Assembly (NCBI RefSeq): GCF_964355755.1
Contig: NC_092677.1
Span: 20,494,101 to 20,558,100 of the forward strand
Direction: 5' to 3'
Origin: Antedon mediterranea
Lineage: Eukaryota; Echinodermata; Crinoidea; Comatulida; Antedonidae
Length of the DNA: 64,000 nucleotides
The translations under genes were made by a program, and so were the position numbers. A model generated the notes under the pieces. That model did no database searches, was not told where the DNA came from, and saw only the letters and a program-made list of their open reading frames with translations. Below, piece by piece: positions 25,300-36,848 of the stretch (the stretch's first letter is position 1; each line of letters starts with the position of its first letter).

Positions 25300-28215
25300 C
25301 GTTTTAGACCCTTTTGTGCATTTCGATGAAACTTGGTTACACAAAAACATCAAAGTGCTTAAAATCACATTAGAAACCGTTTTAGACCATTTTGAGCATT
25401 TCGTTAAAATTTTTCACAGAAAAACATCAAAGAGCAAAAAATAGCTTAATATCGTATTTAAAAACGTTTTAGACCATTTTGAGCATTTCGACAAAACTTT
25501 TTCACACAAAACATCAAAGTGTACAGAATAGCTTCAAATCGCATTTGGAGACGTTTTAACCCATTTTGAGCATTTCGATAAAATTTTACACACAAAAACA
25601 TCAAAGTGCACAAAATAGCTTAATATGGTATTTAAAAACGTTTTAGACCATTTTGAGCATTTCAACAAAACTTTTTCTCGCAAAACATCAAAGTGTACAG
25701 AATAGCTTCAAATCGCATTTGGAGACGTTTTAGACCATTTTGTGCATTTCGATGAAACTTGGTTACACAAAAACATCAAAGTGCTTAAAATCACATTTTG
25801 AGCATTTCGTTAAAACTTTTCACACAAAAACATCAAAGTCCACAAAATAGCTTAATATCGTATTTAAAAACGTTTTAGACCATTTTGAGCATTTCGAAAA
25901 AACTTTTCCACACAAAACATCAAAGTTTACAAAATAGCTTCAAATCGCATTTGGAGACGTTTTAGACCATTTTGTGATTTTCGAAAAAACTTGTTAACAT
26001 AAAAACACCAAAGTGCTCAGAATACCTTCAAATCGTGTTTTGAGACGTTTTAGACCATTTTGTAATTTTCGAAAAAACTTGTTAACATAAAAACACCAAA
26101 GTGCTCAGAATACCTTCACATCGCATTTTGAGACGTTTTAGACCATTTTGTGATTTTCGAAAAAACTTGTTAACATAGAAACACCAAAGTGCTTAGAAAA
26201 GCTTGAAATCGCATTTGGAGACGTTTTAGACCATTTTGTGCATTTCGATGAAACTTGGTTAAAGTGCTTAAAATCACATTTTGAGCATTTCGTTAAAACT
26301 TTTCACACAAAAACATCAAAGAGTAAAAAATAGCTTAATATCGTATTTAAAAACGTTTTAGACCATTTTGAGCATTTCGACAAAATTTTTTCACACAAAA
26401 CATCAAAGTGTACAGAATAGCTTTAAATCGCATTTGGAGACGTTTTAGACCATTTTGTTCATTTCGATGAAACAAAAACACAAAAACATCAAATTGCACA
26501 AAATGGCTTAATATGATATGGGAAAACGTTTTAGACCATTTTGAACATTTCGTTAAAAGTTTTCACAAAAAACATCAAAGTCCACAAAATAGCTTAATAT
26601 CGTATTTAAAAACGTTTTAGACCATTTTGAGCATTTCGAAAAAACTTTTTCACACAAAACATCAAAGTTTACAAAATAGCTTCAAATCGCATTTGGAGAC
26701 GTTTTAGACCATTTTGTGATTTTCGAAAAAACTTGTTAACATAAAAACACCAAAGTGCTCAGAATACCTTCAAATCGCATTTTGAGACGTTTTAGACCAT
26801 TTTGTGATTTTCGAAAAAACTTGTTAACATAAAAACACCAAAGTGCTCAGAATACCTTCAAATCGTGTTTTGAGACGTTTTAGACCATTTTGTGATTTTG
26901 GAAAAACTTGTTAACATAAAAACACCAAAGTGCTCAGAATACCTTCAAATCGCATTTGGAGACGTTTTAGACCATTTTGTGATTTTCGAAAAAACTTGTT
27001 AACATAAAAACACCAAAGTGCTCAGAAAAGCTTCAAATCGCAATTGGAGACGTTTTAAACCATTTTGTTCATTTCGATGAAACTTGGTTACACAAAAACA
27101 TCAAATTGCACAAAATGGCTTAATATGGTATGGGAAAACGTTTTAGACCATTTTGAACATTTCGAGAAAACTTTTTCACACAAAACTTCAAAGTGTACAG
27201 AATAGCTTCAAATCGCATTAGAAACCGTTTTAGACCATTTTGAGCATTTCGAAAAAACTTTTTCACACAAAACATCAAAGTTTACAAAATAGCTTCAAAT
27301 CGCATTTGGAGACGTTTTAGACCATTTTGTGATTTTCGAAAAAACTTGTTAACATAAAAACACCAAAGTGCTCAGAATACCTTCAAATCGCATTTTGAGA
27401 CGTTTTAGACCATTTTGTGATTTTCGAAAAAACTTGTTAACATAAAAATACCAAAGTGCTCAGAATACCTTCAAATCGTGTTTTGAGACGTTTTAGACCA
27501 TTTTGTGATTTTCGAAAAAACTTGTTAACATAAAAACACCAAAGTGCTCAGAATACCTTCAAATCGCATTTGGAGACGTTTTAGACCATTTTGTGATTTT
27601 CGAAAAAACTTGTTAACATAAAAACACCAAAGTGCTCAGAAAAGCTTCAAATCGCATTTGGAGACGTTTTAAACCATTTTGTTCATTTCGATGAAACTTG
27701 GTAACACAAAAACATCAAAGAGCACAAAAGTATTTAAAAACGTTTTAGACCATTTTGAGCATTCCGACAAAACTTTTTCACACAAAACATCAAAGTGTAC
27801 AGAATAGCTTTAAATCGCATTTGGAGACGTTTTAGACCATTTTGTAGTTTTCGAAAAAACTTGTTAACATAAAAACACAAAAGAGCTTCAAATCGCATTT
27901 GGAGACGTTTTAGACCCTTTTGTGCATTTCGATGAAACTTGGTTACACAAAAACATCAAAGTGCTTAAAATCACATTAGAAACCGTTTTAGACCATTTTG
28001 AGCATTTCGTTAAAACTTTTCACACAAAAACATCAAAGTCCACAAAATAGCTTAATATCGTATTCAAAAACGTTTTAGACCATTTTGAGCATTTCGAAAA
28101 AACTTTTTCACACAAAACATCAAAGTTTACAAAATAGCTTCAAATCGCATTTGGAGACGTTTTAGACCATTTTGTGATTTTCGAAAAAACTTGTTAACAT
28201 AAAAACACCAAAGTG
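25300..28215 (+). repeat. Higher-order block repeated 4.01 kb downstream
   Basis: The block matches 29312-32228 at an offset of 4012-4013 bp. Landmarks are TTTTTCTCGC (25680 and 29692), TGATATGGG (26514 and 30526) and TCGCAATTGGAG (27039 and 31052). The preceding landmark interval (22505 to 26514) is 4009 bp and 14.18 to 18.21 kb is also close to 4.02 kb, so about 4.0 kb, roughly 46 monomers, is the nearest thing to a regular higher-order period in this array. Confidence 0.75.
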
Positions 28216-31200
28216 CTTAGAAAAGCTTCAAATCGCATTTGGAGACGTTTTAGACCATTTTGTGCATTTCGATGAAACTTGGTTACACAAAAACATCAAA
28301 GTGCTTAAAATCACATTTTGAGCATTTCGTTAAAACTTTTCACACAAAAACATCAAAGAGCAAAAAATAGCTTAATATCGTATTTAAAAACGTTTTAGAC
28401 CATTTTGAGCATTTCGACAAAACTTTTTCACACAAAACATCAAAGTGTACAAAATAGCTTCAAATCGCATTGGGAGACGTTTTAGACAATTTTGTGATTT
28501 TCGAAAAAACTTGTTTACATAAAAACACCAAAGTGCTAAGAATAGCTTCCAATCGCATTTGGAGACGTTTTAGACCCTTTTGTGCATTTCGATGAAACTT
28601 GGTTACACAAAAACATCAAAGTGCTTAAAATCACATTAGAAACCGTTTTAGAACATTTTGAGCATTTCGTTAAAATTTTTCACAGAAAAACATCAAAGAG
28701 CAAAAAATAGCTTAATATCGTATTTAAAAACGTTTTAGACCATTTTGAGCATTTCGACAAAACTTTTTCACACAAAACAACAAAGTGTACAGAATAGCTT
28801 CAAATCGCATTTGGAGACGTTTTAACCCATTTTGAGCATTTCGATAAAATTTTACACACAAAAACATCAAAGTGCACAAAATAGCTTAATATGGTATTTA
28901 AAAACGTTTTAGACCATTTTGAGCATTTCAACAAAACTTTTTCTCACAAAACATCAAAGTGTACAGAATAGCTTCAAATCGCATTTGGAGACGTTTTAGA
29001 CCATTTTGTGCATTTCGATGAAACTTGGTTACACAAAAACATCAAAGTGCTTAAAATCACATTTTGAGCATTTCGTTAAAACTTTTCACACAAAAACATC
29101 AAAGTCCACAAAATAGCTTAATATCGTATTTAAAAACGTTTTAGACCATTTTGAGCATTTCGAAAAAACTTTTCCACACAAAACATCAAAGTTTACAAAA
29201 TAGCTTCAAATCGCATTTGGAGACGTTTTAGACCATTTTGTGATTTTCGAAAAAACTTGTTAACATAAAAACACCAAAGTGCTCAGAATACCTTCAAATC
29301 GCATTTGGAGACGTTTTAGACCCTTTTGTGCATTTCGATGAAACTTGGTTACACAAAAACATCAAAGTGCTTAAAATCACATTAGAAACCGTTTTAGACC
29401 ATTTTGAGCATTTCGTTAAAATTTTTCACAGAAAAACATCAAAGAGCAAAAAATAGCTTAATATCGTATTTAAAAACGTTTTAGACCATTTTGAGCATTT
29501 CGACAAAACTTTTTCACACAAAACATCAAAGTGTACAGAATAGCTTCAAATCGCATTTGGAGACGTTTTAACCCATTTTGAGCATTTCGATAAAATTTTA
29601 CACACAAAAACATCAAAGTGCACAAAATAGCTTAATATGGTATTTAAAAACGTTTTAGACCATTTTGAGCATTTCAACAAAACTTTTTCTCGCAAAACAT
29701 CAAAGTGTACAGAATAGCTTCAAATCGCATTTGGAGACGTTTTAGACCATTTTGTGCATTTCGATGAAACTTGGTTACACAAAAACATCAAAGTGCTTAA
29801 AATCACATTTTGAGCATTTCGTTAAAACTTTTCACACAAAAACATCAAAGTCCACAAAATAGCTTAATATCGTATTTAAAAACGTTTTAGACCATTTTGA
29901 GCATTTCGAAAAAACTTTTCCACACAAAACATCAAAGTTTACAAAATAGCTTCAAATCGCATTTGGAGACGTTTTAGACCATTTTGTGATTTTCGAAAAA
30001 ACTTGTTAACATAAAAACACCAAAGTGCTCAGAATACCTTCAAATCGTGTTTTGAGACGTTTTAGACCATTTTGTAATTTTCGAAAAAACTTGTTAACAT
30101 AAAAACACCAAAGTGCTCAGAATACCTTCACATCGCATTTTGAGACGTTTTAGACCATTTTGTGATTTTCGAAAAAACTTGTTAACATAAAAACACCAAA
30201 GTGCTTAGAAAAGCTTGAAATGGCATTTGGAGACGTTTTAGACCATTTTGTGCATTTCGATGAAACTTGGTTAAAGTGCTTAAAATCACATTTTGAGCAT
30301 TTCGTTAAAACTTTTCACACAAAAACATCAAAGAGTAAAAAATAGCTTAATATCGTATTTAAAAACGTTTTAGACCATTTTGAGCATTTCGACAAAATTT
30401 TTTCACACAAAACATCAAAGTGTACAGAATAGCTTTAAATCGCATTTGGAGACGTTTTAGACCATTTTGTTCATTTCGATGAAACAAAAACACAAAAACA
30501 TCAAATTGCACAAAATGGCTTAATATGATATGGGAAAACGTTTTAGACCATTTTGAACATTTCGTTAAAAGTTTTCACAAAAAAACATCAAAGTCCACAA
30601 AATAGCTTAATATCGTATTTAAAAACGTTTTAGACAATTTTGAGCATTTCGAAAAAACTTTTTCACACAAAACATCAAAGTTTACAAAATAGCTTCAAAT
30701 CGCATTTGGAGACGTTTTAGACCATTTTGTGATTTTCGAAAAAACTTGTTAACATAAAAACACCAAAGTGCTCAGAATACCTTCAAATCGCATTTTGAGA
30801 CGTTTTAGACCATTTTGTGATTTTCGAAAAAACTTGTTAACATAAAAACACCAAAGTGCTCAGAATACCTTCAAATCGTGTTTTGAGACGTTTTAGACCA
30901 TTTTGTGATTTTGGAAAAACTTGTTAACATAAAAACACCAAAGTGCTCAGAATACCTTCAAATCGCATTTGGAGACGTTTTAGACCATTTTGTGATTTTC
31001 GAAAAAACTTGTTAACATAAAAACACCAAAGTGCTCAGAAAAGCTTCAAATCGCAATTGGAGACGTTTTAAACCATTTTGTTCATTTCGATGAAACTTGG
31101 TTACACAAAAACATCAAATTGCACAAAATGGCTTAATATGGTATGGGAAAACGTTTTAGACCATTTTGAACATTTCGAGAAAACTTTTTCACACAAAACT

Positions 31201-33305
31201 TCAAAGTGTACAGAATAGCTTCAAATCGCATTAGAAACCGTTTTAGACCATTTTGAGCATTTCGAAAAAAACTTTTTCACACAAAACATCAAAGTTTACA
31301 AAATAGCTTCAAATCGCATTTGGAGACGTTTTAGACCATTTTGTGATTTTCGAAAAAACTTGTTAACATAAAAACACCAAAGTGCTCAGAATACCTTCAA
31401 ATCGCATTTTGAGACGTTTTAGACCATTTTGTGATTTTCGAAAAAACTTGTTAACATAAAAATACCAAAGTGCTCAAAATACCTTCAAATCGTGTTTTGA
31501 GACGTTTTAGACCATTTTGTGATTTTCGAAAAAACTTGTTAACATAAAAACACCAAAGTGCTCAGAATACCTTCAAATCGCATTTGGAGACGTTTTAGAC
31601 CATTTTGTGATTTTCGAAAAAACTTGTTAACATAAAAACACCAAAGTGCTCAGAAAAGCTTCAAATCGCATTTGGAGACGTTTTAAACCATTTTGTTCAT
31701 TTCGATGAAACTTGGTTACACAAAAACATCAAAGAGCACAAAAGTATTTAAAAACGTTTTAGACCATTTTGAGCATTCCGACAAAACTTTTTCACACAAA
31801 ACATCAAAGTGTACAGAATAGCTTTAAATCGCATTTGGAGACGTTTTAGACCATTTTGTAGTTTTCGAAAAAACTTGTTAACATAAAAACACAAAAGAGC
31901 TTCAAATCGCATTTGGAGACGTTTTAGACCCTTTTGTGCATTTCGATGAAACTTGGTTACACAAAAACATCAAAGTGCTTAAAATCACATTAGAAACCGT
32001 TTTAGACCATTTTGAGCATTTCGTTAAAACTTTTCACACAAAAACATCAAAGTCCACAAAATAGCTTAATATCGTATTCAAAAACGTTTTAGACCATTTT
32101 GAGCATTTCGAAAAAACTTTTTCACACAAAACATCAAAGTTTACAAAATAGCTTCAAATCGCATTTGGAGACGTTTTAGACCATTTTGTGATTTTCGAAA
32201 AAACTTGTTAACATAAAAACACCAAAGTGCTCAGAATACCTTCAAATCGCATTTTGAGACGTTTTAGACCATTTTGTGATTTTCAAAAAAACAACATAAA
32301 AACACCAAAGTGCTCAGAATACCTTCAAATCGCATTTGGAGACGTTTTAGACCATTTTGTGATTTTGGAAAAAACTTGTTAACATAAAAACACCAAAGTG
32401 CTCAGAATACCTTCAAATCGTATTTTGAGACGTTTTAGACAATTTTGTGATTTTCGAAAAAACTTGTTAACATAAAAACACCAAAGTGCTTAGAAAAGCT
32501 TCAAATCGCATTTGGAGACGTTTTAGACCATTTTGTGCATTTCGATGAAACTTGGTTACACAAAAACATCAAAGTGTACAGAATAGCTTCAAATCGCATT
32601 AGAAACCGTTTTAGACCATTTTGAGCATTTCGAAAAAACTTTTTCACACAAAACATCAAAGTGTACAAAATAGCTTCAAATCGCATTTGGAGACTTTTTA
32701 GACAATTTTGTGATTTTCGAAAAAACTTGTTTACATAAAAACACCAAAGTGCTCAGAATAGCTTCCAATCGCATTTGGAGACGTTTTAGACCCTTTTGTG
32801 CATTTCGATGAAACTTGGTTACACAAAAACATCAAAGTGCTTAAAATCACAGTAGAAACCGTTTTAGACCATTTTGAGCATTTCGTTAAAATTTTTCACA
32901 GAAAAACATCAAAGAGCAAAAAATAGCTTAATATCGTATTTAAAAACGTTTTAGACCATTTTGAGCATTTCGACAAAACTTTTTCACACAAAACATCAAA
33001 GTGTACAGATAAGCTTCAAATCGCATTTGGAGACGTTTTAAACCATTTTGAGCATTTCGATAAAATTTTACACACAAAAACATCAAAGTGCACAAAATAG
33101 CTTAATATGGTATTTAAAAACGTTTTAGACCATTTTGAGCATTTCAACAAAACTTTTTCTCACAAAACATCAAAGTGTACAGAATAGCTTCAAATCGCAT
33201 TTGGAGACGTTTTAGACCATTTTGTGCATTTCGATGAAACTTGGTTACACAAAAACATCAAAGTGCTTAAAATCACATTTTGAGCATTTCGTTAAAACTT
33301 TTCAC

Positions 33306-33309
33306 ACAA
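33306..33309. repeat. Candidate target site duplication ACAA, left
   Basis: ACAA at the left edge of the retrotransposon is matched by ACAA at 34603-34606. Joining the flanks through one ACAA restores the normal satellite text TTCACACAAAAACATC. At four bases it could be partly fortuitous. Confidence 0.6.
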
Positions 33310-33330
33310 GTCAAGTCAAGTCAAGTCAAG
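33310..33330 (-). repeat. (TCAAG)n microsatellite tail of the LINE
   Basis: Four perfect TCAAG units (33311-33330) and a partial one lie at the 3' end of the element, reading CTTGA on the element's strand. L2/CR1-clade elements characteristically end in short tandem repeats of this kind, which help template-primed integration. Confidence 0.88.
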
Positions 33331-33335
33331 TATCA

Positions 33336-33341
33336 TTTATT
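33336..33341 (-). promoter_or_regulatory. Possible AATAAA polyadenylation signal
   Basis: AATAAA on the minus strand within the 3' UTR of the retrotransposon, a few bases before the microsatellite tail. Because the tail is not poly(A), use as a signal is uncertain. Confidence 0.35.
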
Positions 33342-33450
33342 ATCATTTGTTTTAGGAAAAACATAGAAATTCTGTTTGCTCTGTTGGCGGAGCACAATAT
33401 CCAACGGACACAACACGAACTCAAAAAACAAGAACATTACAAAAAAAAGT

Positions 33451-34602
33451 CTACATCATATTTAAGGCTCTAATAGATCCTGGAAAGAAACTATTTGTAA
33501 ATCGTGCCTTATTGGCCTTAATAGAACGAAATCGCCGACCGCTGCGCATCAACTGGAACATACTAGAGGCCGGATGAAAATGATCATCTTTGATAGCCAC
33601 TGCCTTTTTCAGAAGACGATCCGAAAATATGTTCTCCAAAGGCAGTTGTGTAGATCCAATTATACGCGATGCGGTCTTGACTATTCTATTTAGGTCACGC
33701 TTTTCATTTTCGGTAGCGCTACCGAACCATACCGTTAAAGAATACGTTATTACACTCTCTATAACTGACCTATAGAAGGACGACATTATTACAGAGTTTA
33801 TACCAAATGATTTAAGTCTACGTAGGAAGTAGATTCTTCTTTGGGCCTTTCTAATAATGTTACGTGTGTTAATATGCCACTTCAGATCATTTGAAATATA
33901 AATACCCAAGAATTTAAATTCTTCTACAAACTCAACTGATATACCATTAATAAATATTGGATATTTGACATTAAGTGATTTACGGAAATCAACAACCATT
34001 TCTTTAGTCTTAGATACATTCAAGAACAGATTGTTTTCGTTACACCAGTCTACAACTCGTTTAACTTGGTTGCGATAATTAGACTCATCACTGTCATCAT
34101 TGATTAGACCTACAATGGTAGTATCATCCGCAAATTTAGCGATGTGACAGTTACTGTAGTAGGTAACACAGTCATAAGTAAATAAAGTAAAAAGAAAGGG
34201 CGACAGTACACAGCCCTGTGGTACACCTGTATTTATAATACGCTTATCTGATATAGTGGTACCCACTTTAGTACGTTGGGGTCGATCAGTTAAAAAGTTT
34301 AACACCCAGTTACAAATAGAAATATCGAAACCGATTTCAACCATCTTAGTGTGTAACTTATACGGTACAATCGTATTAAATGCTGAACTAAAATCTATAT
34401 ATAAAATCCTAGCATATCTTTTATCACGTTCGAGATGCTCTAAGATCCTATGCAAAGTGATCGATACAGCATCTTCGGTAGACCGGTTTGGTCTATAGGC
34501 GAACTGATATTGGTCAAGATCTCGAGGACACTTGGCCTTTAGGTAATTAAGGACTATATGTTCAAAGCATTTCATCAGAACCGATGTTAATGTTATAGGT
34601 CG
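33451..34602 (-). CDS. Reverse transcriptase, C-terminal fragment of LINE ORF2
   Basis: An uninterrupted frame of 383 residues plus stop TAG (33451-33453). It is open to the very edge of the insertion, so it is 5'-truncated and no start codon should be assigned; the first ATG, at 34575, is internal, and the nine residues before it read RPITLTSVL, a usual RT block. Numbering from that Met: QFAYRPNRSTEDAV (24-37), ARILYIDFSSAFNTI with catalytic Asp61, FLTDRPQRT (94-102), TGVPQGCVLSPFLF (116-129), FADDTTIVG with the catalytic Asp pair 150-151, then the thumb-like region with SKTKEMVVDFR and FKFLGIYIS. The C-terminus RRFRSIKANKARFTNSFFPGS matches the usual end of L2/Rex1-like ORFs. All catalytic aspartates are present. 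The apurinic endonuclease and N-terminal RT are absent, so the fragment is probably inactive. Clade placement within L2/CR1/Rex1 is from memory of motifs and is less certain than RT identity. Confidence 0.93.
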   Translation of the reverse strand, partial: RPITLTSVLMKCFEHIVLNYLKAKCPRDLDQYQFAYRPNRSTEDAVSITLHRILEHLERDKRYARILYIDFSSAFNTIVPYKLHTKMVEIGFDISICNWVLNFLTDRPQRTKVGTTISDKRIINTGVPQGCVLSPFLFTLFTYDCVTYYSNCHIAKFADDTTIVGLINDDSDESNYRNQVKRVVDWCNENNLFLNVSKTKEMVVDFRKSLNVKYPIFINGISVEFVEEFKFLGIYISNDLKWHINTRNIIRKAQRRIYFLRRLKSFGINSVIMSSFYRSVIESVITYSLTVWFGSATENEKRDLNRIVKTASRIIGSTQLPLENIFSDRLLKKAVAIKDDHFHPASSMFQLMRSGRRFRSIKANKARFTNSFFPGSIRALNMM

Positions 34603-34606
34603 ACAA
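34603..34606. repeat. Candidate target site duplication ACAA, right
   Basis: ACAA pairs with 33306-33309. The satellite continues as AAACATCAAAGTCCAC. Confidence 0.6.
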
Positions 34607-35444
34607 AAACATCAAAGTCCACAAAATAGCTTAATATCGTATTTAAAAACGTTTTAGACCATTTTGAGCATTTTCGAAAAAACTTGTTAACATAAAAACC
34701 CCAAAGTGCTCAGAATACCTTCAAATCGTGTTTTGAGACGTTTTAGACCATTTCTTAATTTTCGAAAAAACTTGTTAACATAAAAACACCAAAGTGCTCA
34801 GAATACCTTCACATCGCATTTTGAGACGTTTTAGACCATTTTGTGATTTTCGAAAAAACTTGTTAACATAAAAACACCAAAGTGCTTAGAAAAGCTTGAA
34901 ATCGCATTTGGAGACGTTTTAGACCATTTTGTGCATTTCGATGAAACTTGGTTAAAGTGCTTAAAATCACATTTTGAGCATTTCGTTAAAACTTTTCACA
35001 CAAAAACATCAAAGAGTAAAAAATAGCTTAATATCGTATTTAAAAACGTTTTAGACCATTTTGAGCATTTCGACAAAATTTTTTCACACAAAACATCAAA
35101 GTGTACAGAATAGCTTTAAATCGCATTTGGAGACGTTTTAGACCATTTTGTTCATTTCGATGAAACAAAAACACAAAAACATCAAATTGCACAAAATGGC
35201 TTAATATGATATGGGAAAACGTTTTAGACCATTTTGAACATTTCGTTAAAAGTTTTCACAAAAAAACATCAAAGTCCACAAAATAGCTTAATATCGTATT
35301 TAAAAACGTTTTAGACCATTTTGAGCATTTCGAAAAAACTTTTTCACACAAAACATCAAAGTTTACAAAATAGCTTCAAATCGCATTTGGAGACGTTTTA
35401 GACCATTTTGTGATTTTCGAAAAAACTTGTTAACATAAAAACAC

Positions 35445-36146
35445 CAAAGTGCTCAGAAAAGCTTCAAATCGCAATTGGAGACGTTTTAAACCATTTTGTT
35501 CATTTCGATGAAACTTGGTTACACAAAAACATCAAATTGCACAAAATGGCTTAATATGGTATGGGAAAACGTTTTAGACCATTTTGAACATTTCGAGAAA
35601 ACTTTTTCACACAAAACTTCAAAGTGTACAGAATAGCTTCAAATCGCATTAGAAACCGTTTTAGACCATTTTGAGCATTTCGAAAAAAACTTTTTCACAC
35701 AAAACATCAAAGTTTACAAAATAGCTTCAAATCGCATTTGGAGACGTTTTAGACCATTTTGTGATTTTCGAAAAAACTTGTTAACATAAAAACACCAAAG
35801 TGCTCAGAATACCTTCAAATCGCATTTTGAGACGTTTTAGACCATTTTGTGATTTTCGAAAAAACTTTTTCACACAAAACATCAAAGTACTCAGAATACC
35901 TTCAAATCGCATTTGGAGACGTTTTAGACCATTTTGTGATTTTCGAAAAAACTTGTTAACATAAAAACACCAAAGTGCTCAGAAAAGCTTCAAATCGCAT
36001 TTGGAGACGTTTTAGACAATTTTGTGATTTTCGAAAAAACTTGTTTACATAAAAACACCAAAGTGCTCAGAATAGCTTCCAATCGCATTTGGAGACGTTT
36101 TAGACCCTTTTGTGCATTTCGATGAAACTTGGTTATACAAAAACAT
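35445..36146 (+). repeat. 702-bp tandem duplication, copy 1
   Basis: A block of eight monomers shares an offset of 702 bp with 36147-36848. Shared marks are GCAATTGGAGAC (35471 and 36173) and a one-base-expanded CGAAAAAAAC (35681 and 36383). The copies differ in some monomers, for example GTGATTTTCG against GAGCATTTCG at about 35846 and 36548, and their last 150 bp are more divergent. Confidence 0.7.
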
Positions 36147-36848
36147 CAAAGTGCTCAGAAAAGCTTCAAATCGCAATTGGAGACGTTTTAAACCATTTTG
36201 TTCATTTCGATGAAACTTGGTTACACAAAAACATCAAATTGCACAAAATGGCTTAATATGGTATGGGAAAACGTTTTAGACCATTTTGAACATTTCGAGA
36301 AAACTTTTTCACACAAAACTTCAAAGTGTACAGAATAGCTTCAAATCGCATTAGAAACCGTTTTAGACCATTTTGAGCATTTCGAAAAAAACTTTTTCAC
36401 ACAAAACATCAAAGTTTACAAAATAGCTTCAAATCGCATTTGGAGACGTTTTAGACCATTTTGTGATTTTCGAAAAAACTTGTTAACATAAAAACACCAA
36501 AGTGCTCAGAATACCTTCAAATCGCATTTTGAGACGTTTTAGACCATTTTGAGCATTTCGAAAAAACTTTTTCACACAAAACATCAAAGTGCTCAGAATA
36601 CCTTCAAATCGCATTTGGAGACGTTTTAGACCATTTTGTGATTTTCGAAAAAACTTGTTAACATAAAAACACCAAAGTGCTCAGAATACCTTCAAATCGC
36701 ATTTGGAGACGTTTTAGACCATTTTGTGATTTTCGAAAAAACTTGTTAACATAAAAACACCAAAGTGCTCAGAAAAGCTTCAAATCGCATTTGGAGACGT
36801 TTTAAACCATTTTGTTCATTTCGATGAAACTTGGTTACACAAAAACAT
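36147..36848 (+). repeat. 702-bp tandem duplication, copy 2
   Basis: Second copy of the eight-monomer block. The junction (about 36130-36155) places a TGGTTATACAAAAACATC class B start directly before GTGCTCAGAAAAGC, a class A tail, so the exchange took place within a monomer. Confidence 0.65.

Larger units (their letters stand above)
4252..33305 (+). repeat. 88-bp satellite array, segment 2
   Basis: About 29 kb of continuous satellite between the two transposon insertions, all three monomer classes, same orientation throughout. It contains the 1437-bp tandem duplication at about 17.97-20.85 kb. Approximately 4.01-kb spaced blocks follow (25300-28215 against 29312-32228), and a 2.9-kb block at about 7.2-10.15 kb is repeated at 19.4-22.3 kb (offset 12158-12160). 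One collapsed monomer junction is at about 14171-14191. I looked for genes, structural RNAs and other insertions here and see none; every open frame is repeat reading. Confidence 0.97.
33310..34602 (-). mobile_element. 5'-truncated L2/CR1-like non-LTR retrotransposon
   Basis: This 1293-bp minus-strand insertion splits one satellite monomer. From its 5' side (right) it holds the C-terminal part of a reverse transcriptase ORF, then a short 3' UTR of about 140 bp with AATAAA, and ends in a pentanucleotide microsatellite rather than poly(A). Severe 5' truncation, a simple-repeat 3' tail and a short target duplication are typical of target-primed insertion by L2/CR1-type LINEs. The endonuclease domain and the first RT blocks are missing, so this copy cannot move itself. 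The remaining frame has no stop or frameshift, which argues for a recent insertion. It is the only copy in the array, so it arrived after, or escaped, the local block duplications. Confidence 0.92.

Noticed and set aside
33590-33775. Small plus-strand open frames at 33222-33473, 33590-33775 and 34256-34498
   Set aside because: The last two are antisense shadows of the reverse transcriptase frame. The first runs from satellite across the insertion boundary into the LINE 3' UTR.
33310-34602. Autonomous retrotransposon
   Set aside because: The endonuclease domain, ORF1 and the N-terminal part of the RT are missing; the element is a 5'-truncated copy.
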